From NCBI RefSeq assembly GCF_007830185.1, contig NZ_VLKZ01000001.1, positions 1 to 64,000 of the forward strand: 64,000 bases of DNA, read 5' to 3'. Shown piece after piece: positions 40,598-51,620 of this stretch. The first letter of the stretch is position 1, and every line of letters begins with the position of its first letter. Under the pieces are notes generated by a model. The model saw only the letters and a list, made by a program, of their open reading frames with translations, had not been told where the DNA came from and made no database searches. The stretch is from Halalkalibacter nanhaiisediminis (GTDB lineage: Bacteria > Bacillota > Bacilli > Bacillales > Bacillaceae_D). A program made the position numbers and the translations under genes.

Positions 40598-41272
40598 ATG
40601 GATCGTGTCGTTGTATCATGGAGCGGGGGAAAAGATTGCTGCTTTGCCCTTGATAAAGTGTCGCAGCAAGGATGTGAGGTAGCTGGTTTACTTGTTACAG
40701 CACCACAGGAACAAGGAACTTCTTTTGGGCATGGCTTGGCTATTGAACGGATTGAAGCACAGGCAAAAGCGCTCGGATTACCTCTTTATGTTGTTCATTG
40801 TACGTATGATAGCTATACAGAAGACTTTGTTGCCAAGCTGAAGGAAATAAAAGAGCAAGGGATAACAGGGGTTGTATTTGGGGATCTGTACCTTGAAGGG
40901 CATCGTGAGTGGGGAGAGAAGGTCGCAAAAGAGGTAGGGATCGATTGCTTTTACCCACTATGGATGGATCAAAAGGAAAGTGCAGAAGCTATACATCAGT
41001 TTGTTGACTCGGGCTATGAAGCGATTATTTGCCGGCTTCGTCCTGAATTACTGGATAAAGAGTGGCTTGGGCAAAATGTGGATAAGCAGTTTGCAAAAGC
41101 GACAACGACTTACCCGATCTGTCCTATGGGAGAAGCGGGAGAATACCATACATATGTGATTGATGGTCCTTTGTTTACGAATAGAATCGAAATAAAAGAG
41201 GCTGTAGTAAGGGAAATGGAAACGACTGTTTTATACGATATTTTGAAAGTTGAACTGATCGAAAAAGGATAA
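40598..41272 (+). CDS. Dph6/MJ0570-family PP-loop ATPase
   Basis: 224 residues with the N-terminal PP-loop SWSGGKDCCFALDK and GVVFGDLYLEGHREW, typical of the diphthine-ammonia ligase (Dph6) family. Diphthamide is not made in bacteria, so this member must do another ATP-dependent amidation or ligation. Its ATG follows the TetR stop with no gap, and GAGGGAGGA in the tetR tail is its ribosome-binding site. Confidence 0.8.
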   Translation: MDRVVVSWSGGKDCCFALDKVSQQGCEVAGLLVTAPQEQGTSFGHGLAIERIEAQAKALGLPLYVVHCTYDSYTEDFVAKLKEIKEQGITGVVFGDLYLEGHREWGEKVAKEVGIDCFYPLWMDQKESAEAIHQFVDSGYEAIICRLRPELLDKEWLGQNVDKQFAKATTTYPICPMGEAGEYHTYVIDGPLFTNRIEIKEAVVREMETTVLYDILKVELIEKG

Positions 41273-41277
41273 TAGGC

Positions 41278-41320
41278 AAAGAATGGTCTGATCAAAAATA
41301 GATTAGTCCATTCTTTTTGT
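41278..41320 (+). terminator. Terminator after the Dph6-like gene
   Basis: AAAGAATGG (41278-41286) pairs with CCATTCTTT (41308-41316), followed by TTTG. Confidence 0.75.
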
Positions 41321-41483
41321 TTAGCTACAGAGAAAGTGATAAGGTAGCGAAGATGTGACAATCATAAGCGGATGCTTTAATTTTTTGATTGAATACGCTA
41401 AAATAGACAAGGATATGGGAAATTATCAAATAATGTGAGAACATTGATGATTTCGGGTTTGAAAGATTAAATGAGGTGGGTAC

Positions 41484-42422
41484 GTGAAAGAAACAAGGAC
41501 GTTAACAGAAGGTGCAATACTTGCATCTGTCTTTACGATTATTTTATTAATTACAACTTATGTGCCGTTTGTAGGTATTGTCACGCTGTGGGCACTACCA
41601 TTGCCATTTGTGTTATATGTGCTACGAAGAGGATTGAAACCAGGATTCATGCTTTGGGGAGTAGCCTGTTTTCTCGCCTTTTTAATAGGTGGACTTCCTT
41701 CTATTCCAGCTGCGCTCATTTTCGGAAGTGCGGGCTTGGTGATTGGGGAACTCTATCGTCGTAAGCTCTCTGGTTTCTCTGTTTTGATTGGAGCTGGGTT
41801 AACATATACTCTTAATATGTTACTCGTGTTTCTTGGTCTCGTGTTGATATTAGGTGAGAATCCAATGCGGATGGCTGCGGAGTTAACGCGAGAACAAATT
41901 GAGTTCGCTAATTCGACACTAGGCTCTTTTGGTCAAGGACAAGAGCAGGCACTTGAGCAAACGTATGAAATGATTGATCAGATTGTTTATTTAGCACCTG
42001 TGATGATTGTCGGGTTAGGGGTTGCTCTTGCTTTATTTACAATCATGCTCAGCTACTTGTTATTACGCCGTTTAGGCCATGAGGTGAATGGCCTTCCGCC
42101 TTTTCGTGAGTGGCAATTTCCAAAAGCTTTTTTATGGTACTATTTAATCGTTTTAGTGTTAGCTTTGATTGGGGCAGAAGAAGGAACAACGCTATATATG
42201 ATCATTTGGAATCTATTCCCACTACTTGAAATTGTCTTATCCATTCAAGGGTTGGCGTTTATTTTTTACTACTGTCACCATAAAAACATATCAAAAGCGG
42301 TACCTATTCTTCTTGTTGTAGCAGCTATTGTAATTTCTCCTCTATTATATCTAGTTCGAATTTTAGGGATTATCGATTTGGGCTTTGATTTGCGTAGGCG
42401 CATCACAAGCCAGAAAAAATAG
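41484..42422 (+). CDS. yybS: DUF2232 membrane protein YybS
   Basis: 312 residues, about eight TM helices, GTG start after ATGAGGTGGG. YybS precedes gdpP and rplI in most Bacillales. Family DUF2232; the fold suggests an energy-coupling-factor-like S component, but function is unknown. 11 bp separate it from gdpP. Confidence 0.88.
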   Translation: MKETRTLTEGAILASVFTIILLITTYVPFVGIVTLWALPLPFVLYVLRRGLKPGFMLWGVACFLAFLIGGLPSIPAALIFGSAGLVIGELYRRKLSGFSVLIGAGLTYTLNMLLVFLGLVLILGENPMRMAAELTREQIEFANSTLGSFGQGQEQALEQTYEMIDQIVYLAPVMIVGLGVALALFTIMLSYLLLRRLGHEVNGLPPFREWQFPKAFLWYYLIVLVLALIGAEEGTTLYMIIWNLFPLLEIVLSIQGLAFIFYYCHHKNISKAVPILLVVAAIVISPLLYLVRILGIIDLGFDLRRRITSQKK

Positions 42423-42433
42423 GAGCTGACATT

Positions 42434-44398
42434 ATGCCTAAGTTCTTAATGAAACGATGGCACGGCTATCACGTCATTACCTTGTTTGCTTTTACGACTG
42501 TATTTATGGCTATTCTGTCATGGTATCAATGGCAAATAGGGTTATTTGGCTTTTTCGTTCTGGGCGTGTTAGCGATTTATTTTGCACAAGCGAGGGTGTC
42601 GTTTCAACGTGATTTAGAAAAGTATGTGATGACGCTCACCTACCGTGTGAATAAAGCGGGAGAAGAAGCCGTTACGAAGATGCCTATCGGGATTTTGTTG
42701 TATAATGAAGAAAGAAACATTCAATGGGTTAATCCATATATTGCATCATTTATGTCAGAAGATATTATTCATGAAAATCTAGAAGATGTAAACGAAGAGA
42801 TTGACGAAATGCTAGAAGCTGGGGTTAACGAAAAAGTCATTAAGATTGATGATGTTTTTTTTCATGTTTTAATTGAACCAAATGAACGACTTATGTATTT
42901 TCTCGATGTAACAGAAAAAGAAAATACAAAAGCACGATATGAAGAAACGCAAACAGTGGTTGCTCTCATCTATCTTGATAATTATGATGAAGTCACACAA
43001 GGGATGGAAGATCAAGTTAGAAGCCGTCTTATTAGTCAAGTGACATCATCACTTAATAGCTGGGCGAATGAGCATGAAATTTTGTTGCGGAGAACGGCAT
43101 CCGATCGTTTTATTGCAATTATGAATGCAAAGTCCTTAAATGAGGTTGAGGATTATCGTTTTGATGTGCTTGATGAAATTCGCGAACTTACTGCTAAGGA
43201 AAAAGTCGCTATTACATTAAGTATTGGTGTAGGCACAGGTGAGGATTCGCTTAGAGAGTTAGGTACCCTAGCTCAGTCTAGTCTAGATTTAGCGCTTGGT
43301 CGTGGTGGTGACCAGGTTGCTATTAAAGAGAAGAATGGTAAGGTTCGTTTTTATGGCGGGAAATCAAATGCGATGGAGAAGCGAACACGTGTAAGAGCGC
43401 GAGTTATCTCTCATGCATTACGTGATTTCGTACTTGAAAGTGAAAAAGTCATGATTATGGGTCATAAGAATCCTGATATGGATGCAATCGGAGCGGCGAT
43501 TGGTGTTCAAAAGATTGCTGAAGTGAATGGAAAAGAAGGCTATATTGTTTTAGATCCAAGCGATATTAATCATGATGTGCAGAAGCTTATGGAGGAAGTC
43601 GAGAACCATGACCATCTGTGGTCGCAGTTTATTACGCCTGATGAAGCAGTTGAGCAAGCGACACGACAAACGTTATTAATTGTCGTCGACACCCACAAAC
43701 CATCACTTTTAATTGAGCCAAAGATTTTAAATCAAGTTGAGCGTATTGTTGTACTTGATCATCACAGACGAGGAGAAGAGTTCATTGAAGACCCTGTCCT
43801 TGTCTATATGGAACCATATGCATCTTCTACGGCTGAGCTAGTAACAGAGCTGTTAGAATATCAGCCTAAGCAATTGAAGATGGACCGACTTGAAGCGACG
43901 GCATTGTTAGCAGGGATTATTGTCGATACAAAGAGCTTCGCCGTTCGTACAGGAGCAAGAACATTTGATGCAGCCTCTTTTCTGCGTTCAAATGGTGCAG
44001 ATACGACACTTGTCCAGAAGTTACTAAAGGAAGATCTAGAGCAATATGTGAAGCGTTCTAAGTTAGTTGAAAGCGCTGAAAACTATCGTGATGGACTTGC
44101 GATTGCGATGGCTAAAGAAGATGAAACATATAGTCAGGTTCTAATTGCACAAGCTGCAGATACGCTTTTGACAATGAAGGATGTTGTCGCATCATTTGTG
44201 ATCTCAAAGCGTAAAGACGGTTTGATTAGCATTAGTGCTAGGTCGCTAGGGGATGTCAATGTCCAGCTGATTATGGAACGATTGAACGGTGGTGGCCACC
44301 TCTCAAATGCAGCGACACAGCTTGAACTCGAAAGTCTTGAAGAAGCGAAAGAAGAATTACAAAAGGCGATTGATGATTTTCTAGAAGGAGGACAATAA
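42434..44398 (+). CDS. gdpP: Cyclic-di-AMP phosphodiesterase GdpP
   Basis: GdpP (YybT) hydrolyses c-di-AMP to pApA. Two TM helices at residues 10-50, then a PAS-like region (about 80-150), a degenerate GGDEF ([16 protein letters not shown]), and DHH/DHHA1 domains with [35 protein letters not shown] and GGGHLSNAA. 654 residues, family length. c-di-AMP controls K+ import and export in Firmicutes, linking this gene to the nearby cation island. rplI starts 2 bp later. Confidence 0.96.
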   Translation: MPKFLMKRWHGYHVITLFAFTTVFMAILSWYQWQIGLFGFFVLGVLAIYFAQARVSFQRDLEKYVMTLTYRVNKAGEEAVTKMPIGILLYNEERNIQWVNPYIASFMSEDIIHENLEDVNEEIDEMLEAGVNEKVIKIDDVFFHVLIEPNERLMYFLDVTEKENTKARYEETQTVVALIYLDNYDEVTQGMEDQVRSRLISQVTSSLNSWANEHEILLRRTASDRFIAIMNAKSLNEVEDYRFDVLDEIRELTAKEKVAITLSIGVGTGEDSLRELGTLAQSSLDLALGRGGDQVAIKEKNGKVRFYGGKSNAMEKRTRVRARVISHALRDFVLESEKVMIMGHKNPDMDAIGAAIGVQKIAEVNGKEGYIVLDPSDINHDVQKLMEEVENHDHLWSQFITPDEAVEQATRQTLLIVVDTHKPSLLIEPKILNQVERIVVLDHHRRGEEFIEDPVLVYMEPYASSTAELVTELLEYQPKQLKMDRLEATALLAGIIVDTKSFAVRTGARTFDAASFLRSNGADTTLVQKLLKEDLEQYVKRSKLVESAENYRDGLAIAMAKEDETYSQVLIAQAADTLLTMKDVVASFVISKRKDGLISISARSLGDVNVQLIMERLNGGGHLSNAATQLELESLEEAKEELQKAIDDFLEGGQ

Positions 44399-44400
44399 AT

Positions 44401-44844
44401 ATGAAAGTTATTTTCTTAGAAGATGTAAAAGGAAAAGGAAAAAAAGGCGAAGCAAAGAACGTATCTGAAGGATATGCACGTAATTATTTATTACCAAATA
44501 AACTTGCAGTTGAAGCAACAAAAGGCAATATGAAGGATTTAGAAGCTAAGAAGAAGAGTGAGGAAAAGAAGAAGGAAGAAGAGCTTGAGCAAGCAAAGGC
44601 ATATAAAGAAGAGCTAGAAGCTTTGAATGTGGAAATTAAGGCAAAGTCTGGTGAAGGTGGTCGCTTGTTTGGAGCGATTTCAACGAAACAAATTGCCGAA
44701 ACACTAGCAAAAATGAAAAAAAAGGTAGATAAGCGTAAAATTATGCTCGATGAACCAATTCGCACTATGGGTTACACAAATGTACCAATTAAAATCCATC
44801 CAGAAGTAGTTGCAACAGTTAAAGTACATGTGGTAGAAGAATAA
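44401..44844 (+). CDS. rplI: 50S ribosomal protein L9
   Basis: 147 residues: N-terminal globular domain [19 protein letters not shown] with [13 protein letters not shown], a long charged helix (residues 41-75, Lys/Glu-rich) and C-terminal domain. Standard for L9. GAAGGAGG in the gdpP tail is its ribosome-binding site. Confidence 0.97.
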   Translation: MKVIFLEDVKGKGKKGEAKNVSEGYARNYLLPNKLAVEATKGNMKDLEAKKKSEEKKKEEELEQAKAYKEELEALNVEIKAKSGEGGRLFGAISTKQIAETLAKMKKKVDKRKIMLDEPIRTMGYTNVPIKIHPEVVATVKVHVVEE

Positions 44845-44857
44845 TAGAGGAATGAAC

Positions 44858-44893
44858 AAATGGTTGATTAAAAAAATCAGCCATTTTGTTTTT
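44858..44893 (+). terminator. Terminator of rplI
   Basis: AAATGGTTGATT (44858-44869) pairs with AATCAGCCATTT (44875-44886), one G-T pair, followed by TGTTTTTC. Confidence 0.75.
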
Positions 44894-44954
44894 CTATTTC
44901 AGGGATATGGTTGTAAAAGCCTATTTTTAATTCCTGATGAAAGGATGAACAAGC

Positions 44955-46319
44955 ATGAGTGATTTGTTTGCAGACCGTACTCCACCCCAGAATATTGAAG
45001 CTGAACAGGCAGTATTAGGTGCGATTTTTCTAGCTGATGAAGCTCTTGTTACCGCCTCAGAACGCCTCATGCCTGAAGATTTCTACCGTGCGGCTCACCA
45101 GCGTATCTATCAAGTTATGCTTGAATTGGCTGAAAAGGGAGAGCCGGTTGACTTGGTTACCGTTACCTCAGACTTGCAGGATCGCAAGTGGCTTGATGAT
45201 ATCGGGGGAGTTGCTTATTTAAGTGATTTAGCCAATGCTGTGCCGACAGCGGCTAATGTTGAATATTATAGTAAAATTGTCGAAGAGAAATCGATCTTGC
45301 GCAGGCTCATAAAAGTGGCAACGAATATTGCTGCAGAAGGGTATGCGAGTGAAGAAGAAGTAGATGCGATTCTCGTTGATGCTGAGAAAACCATTTTAGA
45401 TGTTTCGCAACGCAAAAACACGAGCGCATTTACATCGATTAAAGACGTTCTCATTGAGACGTACGATAAGATCGAGATGCTTCAAAATCATAAAGGAGAT
45501 ATCACAGGTATTCCAACAGGGTTTACAGAATTAGATCGGATGACAGCTGGATTTCAGCGAAACGATTTAATCATTGTTGCTGCCCGTCCTTCTGTTGGTA
45601 AGACCGCCTTTGCGCTAAATATTTCACAAAATGTCGCGACAAGAGCTGGCGAAAATGTAGCTATCTTTAGTTTAGAAATGGGTGCGAGCCAGCTTGTTCA
45701 ACGTATGCTCTGTGCTGAAGGGAATATTGATGCACAAAGGATGAGAACAGGAGCCCTTAACTCTGAAGATTGGCAGAAGCTCACGATGGCGATGGGAAGT
45801 CTAGCGAAGGCGGGTATTTTTATAGATGATACGCCAGGAGTCAAAGTAAATGATATTCGAGCAAAATGCCGGAGATTGAAGCAAGAGCATGGATTAGGTA
45901 TGATCATGATCGATTATTTACAGCTTATTCAAGGTAACGGAAAAAGTGGGGAAAATCGTCAACAGGAAGTCTCGGAAATTTCACGTACATTAAAGCAAAT
46001 TGCCCGTGAGTTGGAAGTTCCTGTTATTGCGTTGTCGCAGCTATCTCGTGGAGTTGAGTCCCGTCAAGATAAACGCCCGATGATGTCAGATATTCGTGAA
46101 TCGGGAAGTATTGAGCAAGATGCTGATATCGTTGCATTCCTTTATCGTGATGATTATTATGATAAAGAAACGGAAAATCAAAACATCATTGAAATTATTA
46201 TTGCCAAGCAGCGTAACGGTCCAGTGGGGACAGTTGAGCTAGCATTTGTGAAAGAATATAATAAATTTGTAAACTTAGAGAGAAGGCATGATGAACGAGA
46301 TATGCCGCCAGGAGCTTAA
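44955..46319 (+). CDS. dnaC: Replicative DNA helicase (DnaB family, dnaC in Bacillus)
   Basis: Hexameric 5'-3' helicase of the replication fork. N-terminal helical domain (residues 1-150, PPQNIEAEQAVLGAIFL), RecA-like core with Walker A ARPSVGKTAFALNI, and the DnaB motif QLSRGVESRQDKRPMMSDIR. 454 residues. ATG start after AAAGGATG. Located between rplI and purA as in B. subtilis. Confidence 0.97.
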   Translation: MSDLFADRTPPQNIEAEQAVLGAIFLADEALVTASERLMPEDFYRAAHQRIYQVMLELAEKGEPVDLVTVTSDLQDRKWLDDIGGVAYLSDLANAVPTAANVEYYSKIVEEKSILRRLIKVATNIAAEGYASEEEVDAILVDAEKTILDVSQRKNTSAFTSIKDVLIETYDKIEMLQNHKGDITGIPTGFTELDRMTAGFQRNDLIIVAARPSVGKTAFALNISQNVATRAGENVAIFSLEMGASQLVQRMLCAEGNIDAQRMRTGALNSEDWQKLTMAMGSLAKAGIFIDDTPGVKVNDIRAKCRRLKQEHGLGMIMIDYLQLIQGNGKSGENRQQEVSEISRTLKQIARELEVPVIALSQLSRGVESRQDKRPMMSDIRESGSIEQDADIVAFLYRDDYYDKETENQNIIEIIIAKQRNGPVGTVELAFVKEYNKFVNLERRHDERDMPPGA

Positions 46320-46325
46320 AGAGAG

Positions 46326-46366
46326 AAGGGGCTGTTCGATTTTGTCATTGAACAGGCCCCTTTTTC
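46326..46366 (+). terminator. Terminator of dnaC
   Basis: AAGGGGC-TGTTC pairs with GAACA-GGCCCCTT with one bulged base, followed by TTTTTC. Confidence 0.8.
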
Positions 46367-46383
46367 TTATTGATTCGGAGTTT

Positions 46384-46458
46384 TGACGAACAAACCATTT
46401 AATAATAGATTAAAATGTTCGTGTTTGCGTTGACGCACGTAAATGAAATTGGTATACT
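46384..46458 (+). promoter_or_regulatory. PurR operator (two PurBoxes) and purA promoter
   Basis: CGAACA at 46387-46392 and its inverse TGTTCG at 46416-46421 are embedded in A/T-rich flanks, the arrangement of two oppositely oriented PurBoxes bound by PurR. Downstream are TTGACG (46430-46435) and TATACT (46453-46458), 17-base spacer. This predicts repression by PurR relieved by PRPP. Confidence 0.75.
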
Positions 46459-46484
46459 TAACAATGGCTTTGGAAAATACTTGA

Positions 46485-47801
<1,317 letters not shown>

Positions 47802-47826
47802 TTAAGCTGCTTACGCTAGAATATTT

Positions 47827-47870
47827 AAAGGATGCAAGATTAATTTGCACTTGCATCCTTTACCTTTTTT
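47827..47870 (+). terminator. Terminator of purA
   Basis: AAAGGATGCAAG (47827-47838) pairs perfectly with CTTGCATCCTTT (47850-47861), followed by ACCTTTTTT. Confidence 0.85.
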
Positions 47871-47928
47871 CGTTATTCTGTAGAAAATAGTCTTGTAAAA
47901 GAAAAAATATTTTTTTAAAAAAAGAGAC

Positions 47929-47957
47929 TTGCTTACTGTTTTGTCTTATGATATTAT
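47929..47957 (+). promoter_or_regulatory. Promoter of the tRNA cluster
   Basis: TTGCTT (47929-47934) and TATTAT (47952-47957), 17-base spacer, about 105 bp before tRNA-Lys, with no gene between. Confidence 0.6.
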
Positions 47958-48061
47958 AAATCTTGTCGCTAAGAGATGAAGCGAATGAAAGATGCAGTGC
48001 CTTTACCACAATAGCTGGCAATGGTTTAAGCAAGAAAGAAATGAGTTTGAATTAACGTCGA

Positions 48062-48134
48062 GAGCCATTAGCTCAGTTGGTAGAGCATCTGACTTTTAAT
48101 CAGAGGGTCGAAGGTTCGAGTCCTTCATGGCTCA
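48062..48134 (+). tRNA. tRNA-Lys (TTT)
   Basis: Cloverleaf with acceptor GAGCCAT/ATGGCTC, anticodon loop CTTTTAA (anticodon TTT at 48095-48097) and T-loop GTTCGAGTC. The discriminator is A48134; no CCA is encoded (TCA follows). Confidence 0.97.
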
Positions 48135-48151
48135 TCATTACTTATCAATGT

Positions 48152-48226
48152 GGCCCGTTGGTCAAGCGGTTAAGACACCGCCCTTTCACGGCGGTAACAC
48201 GGGTTCGAATCCCGTACGGGTCACCA
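48152..48226 (+). tRNA. tRNA-Glu (TTC)
   Basis: Acceptor GGCCCGT/ACGGGTC, anticodon stem CCGCC/GGCGG with loop CTTTCAC (TTC), T-loop GTTCGAATC. CCA is encoded (48224-48226). Confidence 0.97.
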
Positions 48227-48244
48227 TTATAACAAAAAGAAATT

Positions 48245-48321
48245 GGTCCGGTAGTTCAGTTGGTTAGAATGCCTGCCTGTCACGCAGGAGGTCGCGGGTT
48301 CGAGTCCCGTCCGGACCGCCA
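48245..48321 (+). tRNA. tRNA-Asp (GTC)
   Basis: Acceptor GGTCCGG/CCGGACC, anticodon loop CTGTCAC (GTC), discriminator G and encoded CCA (48319-48321). Confidence 0.97.
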
Positions 48322-48334
48322 TTTTCTTTATAAC

Positions 48335-48410
48335 GGCTTGGTAGCTCAGTCGGTAGAGCAATGGACTGAAAATCCATGTGCCGGCGGTTCGATTCCGTCC
48401 CAAGCCACCA
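48335..48410 (+). tRNA. tRNA-Phe (GAA)
   Basis: Acceptor GGCTTGG/CCAAGCC, anticodon stem TGGA/TCCA with loop CTGAAAA (GAA), encoded CCA (48408-48410). Confidence 0.97.
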
Positions 48411-48417
48411 TTTACAT

Positions 48418-48490
<73 letters not shown>

Positions 48491-48496
48491 CTTATT

Positions 48497-48533
48497 AAAA
48501 TCCACTTGGAGATTCTCCATGTGGATTTTTTGT
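48497..48533 (+). terminator. Terminator of the tRNA cluster
   Basis: A long stem pairs AAATCCAC.TGGAGA with TCTCCA.GTGGATTT around 48497-48528, followed by T residues. Confidence 0.8.
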
Positions 48534-48741
48534 ATTGGATAGAAAGAACTACTGCATTGTAAAGCTTAATTGCTGACATGGTTCTTGTTAGGTAGTCGTT
48601 CTATTGTTTGTATTTTCTGGCTATTCTATTTATGACTGGCGATGACAAATATATTACAATCTAGTATCAATTTAAACGAATGAAGTATTTGAAAATTAGA
48701 ATATGCTAGAATGGAAAGGTTGCTGAACTTTGCCAATTACC

Positions 48742-48911
48742 AATAAAAATGGAAACATTGTATGCTCATTGATTTGGTTGATGTTAGAGTAGGTCAAACG
48801 GTTGCAAAAGGTCAAAAGATTGGTATAATGGGCTCAACAAGTATCCACCTTCATTTTGAGATAACTCAAAACGGTCAACTGAAAAACTCTATCGATTTTT
48901 TTAATAGATAA
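48742..48911 (+). pseudogene. Remnant of an M23 peptidase (LytM domain)
   Basis: Translation shows ETLYAH in one frame (48751-48768), then after a shift VDVRVGQTVAKGQKIGIMGS followed by T-S-I-HLHFEITQNG and a TAA at 48909. This is the end of an M23 LytM fold, with the HLHFE metal-ligand motif. The usual STGPHLHFE loop has lost several residues and the N-terminal part is gone. The longest open piece is 48762-48911 (49 residues). It lies between the tRNAs and walR; a cell-wall peptidase near walRK is functionally sensible, but this copy is dead. Confidence 0.75.
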
Positions 48912-48948
48912 GAAAGTGTCCATGAATGCCCTGCTTGTAGCAGGAAAT

Positions 48949-48983
48949 AAATCGTCTCTGCTTTTGCAGGGACGATTTTTATC
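48949..48983 (+). terminator. Terminator before walR
   Basis: AAATCGTC...CTGC / GCAG...GACGATTT (48949-48960 with 48965-48978), loop TTTT, followed by TT. It follows the M23 remnant and may be the surviving terminator of that gene. Confidence 0.75.
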
Positions 48984-49091
48984 ATGTATTACATAACAAT
49001 TTCAGGAACATACCGCCGTTCTTGAAAACGTAAATAGTTTAATATGTTAGAATGTCAGAAGAGACTATAGAGAACGGGAGCGATCTGCGTA

Positions 49092-49802
49092 ATGGATAAA
49101 CGTATTTTAGTTGTCGATGATGAAAGGCCGATTGCAGATATATTGAAGTTTAACCTTGAGAAGGAAGGCTTTGACGTTGTTTGTGCGTATGATGGCTTAC
49201 AGGCAATTGAACAAGTTGAAAAAGAACAGCCTGATTTAATTCTACTTGATATTATGCTTCCTTATAAGGATGGCATGGAAGTCTGTCGAGAAGTACGCAA
49301 GAATTATGATATTCCTATTATTATGTTAACGGCAAAGGATTCAGAAATAGATAAAGTACTAGGACTTGAATTAGGTGCTGATGATTATGTAACAAAGCCA
49401 TTTAGTACGCGTGAATTATTAGCAAGAGTAAAGGCGAACTTACGAAGACATAAGGTAAGTGGCGAAGAAGTAAATACGCAAAAAGAAATCGCAGTTGGTG
49501 ATTTAACGATCTATCCAGAAGCGTATCAGGTTAAAAGACGCGGTGAAACGATCGAACTTACGCACAGAGAGTTTGAGTTGGTTCATTACTTAGCTAAACA
49601 CCTTGGACAAGTGATGACAAGAGAACACCTTTTGCAAGCAGTTTGGGGCTATGATTATTTTGGTGATGTCAGAACAGTTGACGTAACGGTTCGGCGTTTA
49701 AGAGAGAAGGTAGAGGATAACCCGAGCTTTCCAACTTGGATTATTACAAGACGTGGGGTTGGTTACTACCTTTCTGCACCAGAACAACAGGAGCAAGGAT
49801 AA
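49092..49802 (+). CDS. walR: Response regulator WalR
   Basis: WalR (YycF) is the essential OmpR-type regulator of cell-wall metabolism. Receiver domain 1-120 with DDE, phospho-Asp in [10 protein letters not shown] and K in YVTKPF; winged-helix DNA-binding domain 135-232 ([20 protein letters not shown]). 236 residues. The gene starts the walRKHIJ operon; walK begins at the next base after its stop. Confidence 0.98.
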   Translation: MDKRILVVDDERPIADILKFNLEKEGFDVVCAYDGLQAIEQVEKEQPDLILLDIMLPYKDGMEVCREVRKNYDIPIIMLTAKDSEIDKVLGLELGADDYVTKPFSTRELLARVKANLRRHKVSGEEVNTQKEIAVGDLTIYPEAYQVKRRGETIELTHREFELVHYLAKHLGQVMTREHLLQAVWGYDYFGDVRTVDVTVRRLREKVEDNPSFPTWIITRRGVGYYLSAPEQQEQG

Positions 49803-51620
49803 ATGGATCGTAAAGTTGGCTTCTTTAAGTCGATTCAGTTTAAGTTAATTATTATTTATGTGCTCCTTATTTTTATTGCGATGCAAATTATCGGTGTTTA
49901 TTTTACAAAGCAGCTAGAAGAACAGCTAGTGACTAACTATTTTGAGCTGCTAGAAGAACGTGCTAATTTACTTGCTTATAACGTTTCACAGGAAATGCAG
50001 ACGACGGATGATCGTAGTACATTAACGACTAATATTAATGCGCTATTAAGAGAAATTTTCTCTATTGATAATGCTGAAGTTCGAGTGATAGATGCTAATC
50101 GAGTTGTCATTAGTACCTCTAATACGGCTAATAGACATATTGTAGGTCAGCAAAGTACGGAGCCGCGTGTGGCTCTTGCCTTACTTGGTACTTTAGATCG
50201 GGATGTCATGCGCGATCGTGTTACAGGGCATCGGATGCGTGTACTTTTTATACCTATTCGAACAGATGAGGGTACGATCGGTGCTTTGCATATTGAAGCA
50301 TCAATGGAAGAAATCTATGAACAAATGCAACAAATTAATAGTATTTTAGCGAGTGGAACTTTTATTGCTCTTGTAATCTCGGCCGTGCTAGTTATTCTCC
50401 TTGCAAGAACGATAACCTCACCAATTATTGATATGCGTAAGCAAGCAATGCGAATGGGACATGGTGACTTTTCGAGGCAGGTAACGGTGTATAGTACGGA
50501 TGAAATAGGTCAGTTGGCGATGGCATTTAATGAACTGACGAAAAAGCTCCAGGATGCGACATTGACACGTGATCGTGAGCAGAAGAAGCTGAAGTCTGTC
50601 TTAGCTCATATGACAGATGGTGTGATCGCGACAGATGCGCAAGGACGAATTATTCTCATGAATAAGCGTGCAGAAGAATTGCTGGCTGTATCAAGCTCTC
50701 AAGTCATTGGTCAGGCAATCCCTGATGTTCTTCGACTTTCTGAAGCATTTGAAATCTATGATTTGTATGATCATTCCGATTCCGTCTTGCTCGATTTTAG
50801 TACAGAAGAAAGAGAGTATATGCTTGAAGCTAATTTCTCTGTTATTCAGGAAGACGACGGTCCAATTAATGGTCTGATAACTGTGCTTCATGATGTCACA
50901 GAACAAGAGAAAATTGAACAAGACCGAAGAGAGTTTGTAGCAAACGTTTCACATGAGCTACGAACGCCATTGACGACAATGAGAAGCTATCTAGAGGCGC
51001 TTGAAGATGGTGCGCTTTCCGATCCTGAAATTGCCCCTCGTTTCTTAAACGTCACTCAAAATGAAACAGAGCGAATGATTCGTCTTGTTAATGATTTGCT
51101 GCAATTATCTAAAATTGATAGTCGCGATTATAAGCTATCATTTGAATGGGCCGATTTCGGACAATTTCTTCATGAGATTATTGATCGATTTGAAATGATT
51201 GCTCAAGACAAAAATATTGAATTTACAAGAAAGATTACAGCTCACCCTACGTATGTTGAAATTGATCGCGATAAGATGACACAGATAGTCGATAATATTA
51301 TTTCTAATGCGATGAAATACTCACCAGAAGGCGGTAATGTTATAGTGACATTGCTACATCAAGGGCATAATGTGCGCATTAGTATTTCGGACGAAGGGAT
51401 GGGTATTCCCCGGGAAAATCAAGCGAAAATCTTTGATCGTTTTTATCGTGTTGATAAAGCAAGAGCAAGAAGCGTTGGAGGAACAGGTTTGGGACTTGCC
51501 ATTGCAAAAGAGCTTGTCCATGCACATGGAGGTGAGATTTGGGTACAAAGTGAGTACGGAGAAGGAACAACAATCTACTTCACTTTACCTTATTCCACAT
51601 TCAAGGGGGGAGAGGTATGA
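49803..51620 (+). CDS. walK: Sensor histidine kinase WalK
   Basis: 605 residues: TM1 (about 15-35), extracytoplasmic Cache-like domain, TM2 (about 180-202), HAMP, PAS (about 265-330), HisKA with phospho-His in VSHELRTPLTTMRSYLEAL, and HATPase with N box (NIISNAMKYSPEGG), DEGMGIP and GTGLGLAIAKEL. Senses cell-wall state, possibly lipid II, and phosphorylates WalR. The stop overlaps walH by 4 bp. Confidence 0.98.
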   Translation: MDRKVGFFKSIQFKLIIIYVLLIFIAMQIIGVYFTKQLEEQLVTNYFELLEERANLLAYNVSQEMQTTDDRSTLTTNINALLREIFSIDNAEVRVIDANRVVISTSNTANRHIVGQQSTEPRVALALLGTLDRDVMRDRVTGHRMRVLFIPIRTDEGTIGALHIEASMEEIYEQMQQINSILASGTFIALVISAVLVILLARTITSPIIDMRKQAMRMGHGDFSRQVTVYSTDEIGQLAMAFNELTKKLQDATLTRDREQKKLKSVLAHMTDGVIATDAQGRIILMNKRAEELLAVSSSQVIGQAIPDVLRLSEAFEIYDLYDHSDSVLLDFSTEEREYMLEANFSVIQEDDGPINGLITVLHDVTEQEKIEQDRREFVANVSHELRTPLTTMRSYLEALEDGALSDPEIAPRFLNVTQNETERMIRLVNDLLQLSKIDSRDYKLSFEWADFGQFLHEIIDRFEMIAQDKNIEFTRKITAHPTYVEIDRDKMTQIVDNIISNAMKYSPEGGNVIVTLLHQGHNVRISISDEGMGIPRENQAKIFDRFYRVDKARARSVGGTGLGLAIAKELVHAHGGEIWVQSEYGEGTTIYFTLPYSTFKGGEV

